Positions 57,836 to 64,000 of a DNA stretch of 64,000 nucleotides are shown here, one piece after another (within the stretch, counting starts at the first letter, position 1; each line of letters begins with the position of its first letter). Made by a program: the position numbers and the translations under genes. The stretch comes from Cornus controversa (Eukaryota > Streptophyta > Magnoliopsida > Cornales > Cornaceae), in contig CM048848.1 in the NCBI GenBank assembly GCA_026545225.1, positions 28,932,806-28,996,805 of the forward strand, written 5' to 3'. The notes under the pieces were generated by a model. The model saw only the letters and a program-made list of their open reading frames with translations, had not been told where the DNA came from and did no database searches.

Positions 57836-59249
57836 AAGGACAATAAATTCTAATTAGTAATTTCAACAATACTCGAAAATTGATACTGATCCAATAAAAC
57901 TTGAACACTTGTTTAAAAAATATGAACAAAACTTAATAAAATCAAAGTATCCTACAATCTTTTAATATGTCTATCATTGGTCTCTTCTCGTTCAACCAAT
58001 TGAAAAATAATAAAAATATACACACACACACGCATATAATTACTTTTTATTCAAAGTCTATTTTGAATAAATTTTACATATATACATAGAATGTTTTTAT
58101 GAAAATATATTTGTAATTTTTACTCCTTGAAAACTTGCTTTGAATTCAAAAAATAGAAACCCAAAAATCCAATCAGAAATAGATTTAGGATGTAAAAATT
58201 GAGGAATATTCGGGTAAATTAAGAGAGAGGTGACTTTCCTGAGGTTTATCTAATATCTCTTTTCAGAATTAATCAGCTCTTAAATTACCATTTTATTCTT
58301 ATTAAAAGTCTTATATCATCAACAAAAAATATAAATTTATAATTACTACCCCGCCTCAAGTAAAGGGGATTCAGACAGAGAGAGATAAGAGTGTTTTAGA
58401 GAGAACCAATTACAATCGAAAATTTTGATTTAAAGTAGTATATATATCAAAGAAAAGTAAATCACAGTGAACCCATATTTTGCTTGCCATTTTCTTGGGA
58501 AAAAAAATGAGAGTGATTTTCAGAGAACCCAAACAGACGAAAGATCCTACCTTATTTAACTGAGATTTATTAAAAGACTATTGCCGTCTCTTTAAACATA
58601 GCTTTAGATATATATATATATACACACACACTATACAGGTGGACGTACATATACATATATAGCGCCAACCAGGGCCAGTACCATCACCATGTTGAAAGCT
58701 TAACTAAATGAGTAGTTACTATGTTAGTATATGACAAGAAAACAGAGTTAAAAGGCTAGAAAAATTATACACAGGCTTTGTTAGTTTGCTAATGATTCAA
58801 TTGGGAATTCAAAGGAGATGCTGATCGAGAATCACCTGCTCTCTGAGGAGTACAGTACATTTTACGTGGCTCAGTGGCCTGTGGTAAGGATGGCCTTTAG
58901 TTATGAGAGGGGAAAAAAAAAAGAAGAAGTTGTGTTTGGATATCTAAAGAAGAAAAAGAATGGGAGAGGATAGTGATATTCATGTTAGAAAAATATATTG
59001 TAAAGAAAGAAAATGATTGAATTGAGAACAAATTAATAATTTATTTTTTTGTAAAAGCAATTGGACAAAATGAATAATTATCAACTCTTTTGTCTTTTCC
59101 TTTTAAATCCTTCCACCCTAAAAAGAATAATCAAACACCGTCTACAAGGTTAGATTGTAATCTGTTTTAATTGTTTTCCTTGCAACTCCCTTAACCATAC
59201 AATGGTAGACAAGATCTAACGTATCTTTGTCTAAACTAAAGCAATTCTA
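57836..59249. other. Intergenic stretch, possible old MITE
   Basis: AT-rich. Around 58930-59145 TTGTGTTTGGATATC and ATAATCAAACACCG are weakly inverted and may be another decayed Tourist-like MITE. No gene. Confidence 0.35.
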
Positions 59250-59253
59250 ATAC

Positions 59254-59890
59254 TGCGTTTCGTACATACGAATGAAATGAAATACAATTAAAAATACAAT
59301 GAAAATGAAATAGAATAATTATTCTTAAATATGAAATGAGGTAGGAATGAAATAAATTTTAAATATAAATTTTCAAAATACCACTCCTAGTAACAAATAA
59401 ATTAAACCTACAAACATGTGGTACTAAAGGAAGGTAGCGATGTGGAGTTGGTGGTAGTGGATGTGGTGGCAACACCTCCAATGCAATGTGGCGGCGATGG
59501 CTGCGGTGGTGGTGGAGAAGGTTGGTGATATGGAGGTGGTGGTGTGGTGGAGTAAAAAGGTGGCAATGTGGAGGTGGTGGGGGTGGTGTTGGTGGAGGCG
59601 ATGATGGCGATTGTGGTAGAACCAGTGGTAGTGGTGATGGTAGTGGTAGAGCCAGTGTGATGGTGGAAGTAGTGGTGGAGGTGAAGGGTTTTTTGGGAAT
59701 ATGAATTTGTTTTTAATCTTACTCGGAATGCAATGCCCATTCCATAGATTTAACTATAGAATATATTTTTATTTCTGAAAATGGATTTTCATTTCAAGGG
59801 AACGACCATTTTCATTTTAAAATTCATACCAAACAAAAGAATGGTTAGAATGGGCATTCCATTCCATTCCATTGCTTTGTACCAAATGCA
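59254..59890. mobile_element. MITE with GGT-rich core
   Basis: Ends TGCGTTTCGTACATA and TTTGTACCAAATGCA are inverted repeats, followed inward by GAATGAAATGAAAT and CATTCCATTCCATT. The centre (59425-59690) is a GGTGGT-type repeat that opens long frames on both strands without being a gene. Target duplication not resolved. Confidence 0.6.
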
Positions 59891-60087
59891 ACATAAGAAT
59901 AATACTTACCTAGAAAATTTTCATTTAAAAACTTGTTAAATGTAACTAGTTGGTCACTCAAAGCTCTAGTTTAGTAATATCTTCTTACCTTTTAAAACAA
60001 AAGATTGACATTCAAGTTTCCTTAAAAACACAATGGATGTGTGAGTAATATTTGGTAGGAAAAGAAAGAAAAATAAAAAGAGAAAAT

Positions 60088-60635
60088 ATAGTAACCCTTG
60101 TGGGCAGGTGTGATGTGGGCGGGTGTAAAAAGAGACACTAGGCGAGCTACCACACTAACAGGGTACAGGGTGCTCAATCCCACATTACTTGGGTGTAGAG
60201 AATGGGATGTGCTTATTTGTAGTATGCTCTCTTCAAATGGTATGAGGCCTTTTGGGGTAAAACCCAAGAGTAAAACCATGCGGACTCAAGCCTAAAGCGG
60301 ACAATATCATACCATGTGTTGGAACGGGGTATTACAGTTGGTCTTAGAGCTTGAACCCAGTCGGAAGTGTGCCGACGAGGACGTCGGGCCTCGTAGGGGG
60401 GTGGATTGTAGTAACCCTTGTGAGCAGGTGTAAGAAGAGACATTGGGCGAACTACCACACTAACAGAATATAGGGTGCTCAATCCCATATCGTCTGGGTG
60501 TGTAAAAAGAGGATGTGCTATATATGTGGTGTACTATCTCCAAATGGTATGAGGTATTTTGGGGTAAAATCCAAGATCAAAACCGTGCAGGCTTAGGCCC
60601 AAAGCGGATATATAATATCATACCATGTGTTGGAG
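60088..60635 (+). mobile_element. TRIM 3, 3' truncated
   Basis: 5' LTR 60088-60336 (starts TATAGTAACCC), internal 60337-60406 (primer site TGGTCTTAGAGC, purine tract GTAGGGGGGTGGAT), 3' LTR 60407-60635 cut before its last about 12 bases. More substitutions than TRIM 1 and 2, hence older. No target duplication. Confidence 0.88.
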
Positions 60636-60782
60636 CACTAAAATGAACGTATTATCAAAAGAAATAAGAAATATCAAATTCTATCTCTCCACCCTGACCA
60701 GATAAACAAGATAATAATATCAAGAGATCCCTTTCATAACAATGAGCTCTCCTCATTTAACATTTGAATTCAAAGATTTATT

Positions 60783-60972
60783 AAAGAGTAATGCTATCAC
60801 AAGAGCTCCCTCATCATGAGCTCTCTTTATTTAATCACTGAATTAAAATTTTTATTAAATGATTTATTTGACTTTTTACATATCTAAAAAAACTGTCTCA
60901 ATCCAATAGTTAAATATGAAGAGTTCATAACTCATCTCATGAGTAGGCTCTAATGATAGCATTACTCTTAAA
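60783..60972. mobile_element. MITE-like inverted repeat
   Basis: AAGAGTAATGCTATCAC at the left and TGATAGCATTACTCTTA at the right are inverted, continuing as AGAGCTC and GGCTCT. No clear target duplication. A related GAGCTCTCCTCATTTAA sequence lies just left (60745). Confidence 0.6.
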
Positions 60973-60984
60973 TGATTCATTTTG

Positions 60985-61345
60985 CTTCATGTCTCAAAAA
61001 ATAGTCTCAATCTAGTGGCTAAATAAGGTTAGCATTACTTAGGTTGTGAAATGCCAATCAACAATGTAACAAGAAAAGTGTGAAAAGTCTATTACAATTA
61101 TTAAGGATGTGGTGAACTTGTCGGTAGGTGTGCTTTGGGCTGTGCGAGAGGCATTAATTAGCAAGCTACATATCTCAAAAAATGGTCTCAATCTAGTGGC
61201 TAAATAAGGTTAGCATTACTTAGGCTGTGAAATGTCAATCAACAATGTAATAAAAAAAGTGTGAAAAAGTCTATTGGATGTGGTGACCTTGTCGGTAGGT
61301 GTGCTTTGGGCTGTGCGAGAGGCATTAGCAAGCTACAATTTTCGC
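60985..61345 (+). repeat. Direct duplication of about 175 bp
   Basis: Blocks with CTCAATCTAGTGGCTAAATA, AATCAACAATGTAA, TTGTCGGTAGGTGTGC and GCTGTGCGAGAGGCATTA occur twice (about 60990-61160 and 61165-61345). Confidence 0.85.
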
Positions 61346-61640
61346 GATCTCATTTTGTTTGGGGAAAGTAAATGTGAAGTGCTTATATATGTGATTAAAC
61401 TATCTCCAAATGTTACGAAGCCTTTTGGGGGTAAAAATTCAAGAATAAAATCATGTAGACTTAAGCCCAAACAAAACAATATCATATCTCCTACGATGGC
61501 CCGTTACAAATAGTATCAGAGTAAAGCTCAGTCCAAAGTGGGATGTTAGGCCCCTAAGGCCAGGGAGTGATTATGGTAACCTTGTGGGCAGGTGTGAAAG
61601 ACACCCACACTAACGAGATGAGAGGATGAAAATTTCTTGT
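61268..61640 (+). mobile_element. Diverged TRIM relative
   Basis: The layout follows the TRIMs: a 5' LTR-like part (GTGGTGACCTTGTCGG ... CTCCAAATG ... CGATGGCCCGTTACA), a primer-site relic TAGTATCAGAGT at about 61513, a short internal part ending GGAGTGATTA, then the start of a second LTR (TGGTAACCTTGTGGGCAGG). Confidence 0.6.
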
Positions 61641-61884
61641 CATCTTTTATTGAATGCTCTCAGTCAATTATATTTAACAAAATACGATTGACTTGCCTAG
61701 TCACAAGCCTAAATAAAAGGCTAAACTAAAATACAAAATAGGGAAGGCTAAAATACAGAAAAGTGGTTACAACAACCATTGACTAAAATTGAATAAAACA
61801 AAAGAATTTAAATAAAGCAGCTGAAAACTAATTCCTTAAAATACTGAGTTTGAACAAGATCAGATATTTGAACAAGTTAATTCC

Positions 61885-62195
61885 TGTTACAACACTAATA
61901 AGCCTCTGATACACACTAGCCTGACAAGTTACAGTGTGGCCAACGAAGATGTTGTGCCTCTAAGGGGGTGATTGTGGTGACCTTATGGGTGGGTGCAAGA
62001 GACACCCACACTCGCCTGACAAGCTACAGGTTGCACAGGTATTAATTGTGCTTATATGTGCAATTCTATCTTATCTTGTTCTATCTCCAAATGGTATAGG
62101 ATATTTTGGAGTCCAAAGCAGACAATATTATATTTCATCTCATTCCCATAGTATGAGATATTTTGGAGTCCAATTCAGAAAATATTATGGGCCTG
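61885..62195 (+). mobile_element. Second diverged TRIM relative, fragment
   Basis: CTAAGGGGGTGATTGTGGTG followed by ACCTTATGGGTGGGTG, CTCCAAATGGTATAGG and ATTTTGGAGTCC repeat the TRIM internal end and LTR order. The left part is eroded. Confidence 0.5.
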
Positions 62196-62606
62196 TTTGG
62201 AGGAGCTTTCTGATTCTAAAATTCCTTCTATTTAAAGGATTTTGAAGAATGTCTTCAATAAAATGAATTTAAATGAAAAAAGTTGTTTGGTTCTTACATT
62301 TTTTTGAAATTCCTTCCACAATTAATATAGTTTTAAATTGACAAATTTATACTTAATAATTACTCTCAATAAAAGGGGCAAGTTTCAAAAAATAAAAGGG
62401 ACCAAAATTGTTTATAAAGTTTGTTACTTAAAATTTTTTTTTTTCAAATGCATGTTTTTCAAGCGTTCTTTGAATGGACTTTTTAAGAATTCGACTTTTA
62501 TTAGAAATTATTATTTTTTATTTCACCAAATATTAACATTTTTTTAGAAAGAACTTGTACTTAAATGCCCATTTCAATTTCCTAAGAAGCTTTTCCAAAC
62601 AAACAT
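62191..62606. mobile_element. Possible MITE
   Basis: GGGCCTGTTTGGAGGAGCTT at the left and AAGCTTTTCCAAACAAACA at the right are imperfect inverted repeats around an AT-rich non-coding core. Target duplication not seen. Confidence 0.45.
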
Positions 62607-64000
62607 TGTGTCTGATTCCGAACATCCTTGATTTGTATTATTTCATTTGTCTAAAAAAAAAAAAAAAAAGCAACTAATATACATGTATACATTATTGACA
62701 ATGGTGAAATACAAATAGTTGACAGATAATGATATCGTGTGGAACCATCCACATATCTATTCGTTACTTTTGTTTCGAATTATTGTATGCATGTTTAGTT
62801 GGCGTGAGAGGCTCTTCCTCTAAAGTTAAATGTGTTTTTTTCAGATAGAGACAAACGAATGTAGAGTGTTTTCCATTAACCGTGAGTGGCTCGTCCTCTA
62901 AGGTCAAGTCTTTTTCTTAAAGCAAAGGGATGCCCGTGCTATTTAAAACTATATATTATCTGTTTACAGTTTAAAATTAATTTATTTAATGATTTAACAG
63001 CCATGATTCCTAATAGTACTAATATATATACACACACAGCTAAACTATATTTGAGGCACTATAGTTTGTGTATATATATATATATGTATGGGCCGTGATA
63101 GATCTTTCAAAAATTGAAAATTTTTGACTCCAATAACGTGAGTGTTGAAAATTTTCAACTCCAATAATGTGAGTGGGGCAGCCTCACCATGATTTTCATA
63201 TAGATATATATATATAAATTTTACAATAATTGTCACTTTCTTCAAACAGTGTCACTATGTTTCCTGCTTCAAATTTTAAATTAAGATGAGAAGTAAGACA
63301 ATTTTAAAAAACGCCGACATGAACAACAAACAAAGAATATAATGTATAAAATTAGTTATTGCGTTGAACGGGAGTCTAATATATATATATATATATATTA
63401 GCCTTTTGTTAATGACGAATTTTTTGACTCGTAATCTATGATTGAATAAATTATTGAGTATTCCAACGTACTCACAATCTAGTGAGTGTTTATTAAAGGA
63501 ATAATTACAATAACTTTCTTAGATTTGACAAATTCTCCGAAACAATTTTTCATTATAACTATCACTCACTCAAAGTAGTATTTCCCTTCTCTAACTCCAT
63601 TAGTTTAAATGTAAAATATCATATATGTATCCCCACTTTTTTAATTGTATTTAATAAGAGTAGGTTTTTGCAAAAAGACCAAATTTTCACTCATTATTAC
63701 TTTATCCTTTGTTCAATAGGTGTAGCAATTATCGGAGACAAGGTTATAAAAAGTAGACTTTGACCTAGCGATGCATCGGTAAAATAAAGATGTCTAGTTG
63801 TAATAAAGGTAAAAGACGAAGAGAATGCCCAAAAATAACATGTGATGAAATTATTAAAAGTGATTTAAAAAAATTAAACTTGGGGAAATGGCATTCAATG
63901 GCAAAGAAGGAAGAGAGAGAACCTTTATGAACTTCACAATTTCAATTTAATTTTGTGATTTTATTATCTTTATTAATCATAGAAGTATGTAATTGCCTTA
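62607..64000. other. Intergenic end of the window
   Basis: No gene. The part near 63235-63465 resembles 28595-28860. Short TA and CA microsatellites at 63023 and 63075, and a duplicated AACTCCAATAATGTGAGTG-like word at 63128 and 63158. Confidence 0.5.

Noticed and set aside
59408..59740. Thr/Pro-rich and Gly/Trp-rich frames on opposite strands
   Set aside because: Both are translations of a GGT/ACC repeat within a MITE.
1..64000. tRNA or rRNA genes
   Set aside because: I saw only Met-tRNA-complementary primer sites of retroelements, no cloverleaf or rRNA sequence.

Overview
The window is nuclear DNA of a flowering plant. The evidence is spliced A-type cytochrome P450 genes of the CYP71 clan, Tekay-type Ty3/gypsy elements with LTRs of about 3 kb, Ty1/copia elements, Helitrons with CTAG ends, MITEs with clean target-site duplications, and an endogenous pararetrovirus. 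I cannot name the species. Most of the 64 kb is transposable-element DNA at different stages of decay; the only gene that looks intact is one P450 near the right side.

Left block (1-10186): a decayed caulimovirid (pararetrovirus) copy interrupted by a Tekay gypsy element (its pol end and 3' LTR, 1-3868) and by a solo LTR of the same family (6796-9854, TSD GTTCT). Then come a minus-strand Helitron (10199-13120), exon relics of a rhodanese-domain gene (14670-16749), and a SINE split by a second solo Tekay LTR (17901-21325, TSD ATTGC). A Tork-type copia element without integrase or RT (22625-25321, TSD GATCA) carries a hAT MITE (TSD CTTCTATA) in its gag.

Middle: a CYP71 pseudogene on the minus strand (26495-28169) has one frameshift and one nonsense codon. 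A 180-bp mini-Helitron, a Tourist MITE, a tandem array with a 201-bp period and a long (AT)n tract follow. A complete but broken gypsy element lies at 33586-38785. Next is an inverted-repeat-bounded element (about 38834-46808) containing a fragment that resembles the FAS1 domain of a fasciclin-like arabinogalactan protein. A full-length copia (39203-45636, TSD GAGGG) sits inside that fragment and itself carries a solo-LTR-like insertion.

Right block: a 984-bp foldback Mutator-like element (47370-48353), a second Tourist MITE, and a 3.1-kb plus-strand Helitron (49879-53017). The Helitron holds a glycine-rich gene fragment and a complete 566-bp TRIM. The intact CYP71A-like gene (53831-56854, minus) has another TRIM inside its single intron. 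Further MITEs and older TRIM copies fill the end.

The two P450s are on the same strand about 26 kb apart and could be remnants of a P450 cluster, although their sequences look like different CYP71 subfamilies. The clearest structural story is nesting: many insertions can be ordered in time because target-site duplications or restored reading frames mark the pre-insertion sequence. All alignments here were made by eye; no database search was run.
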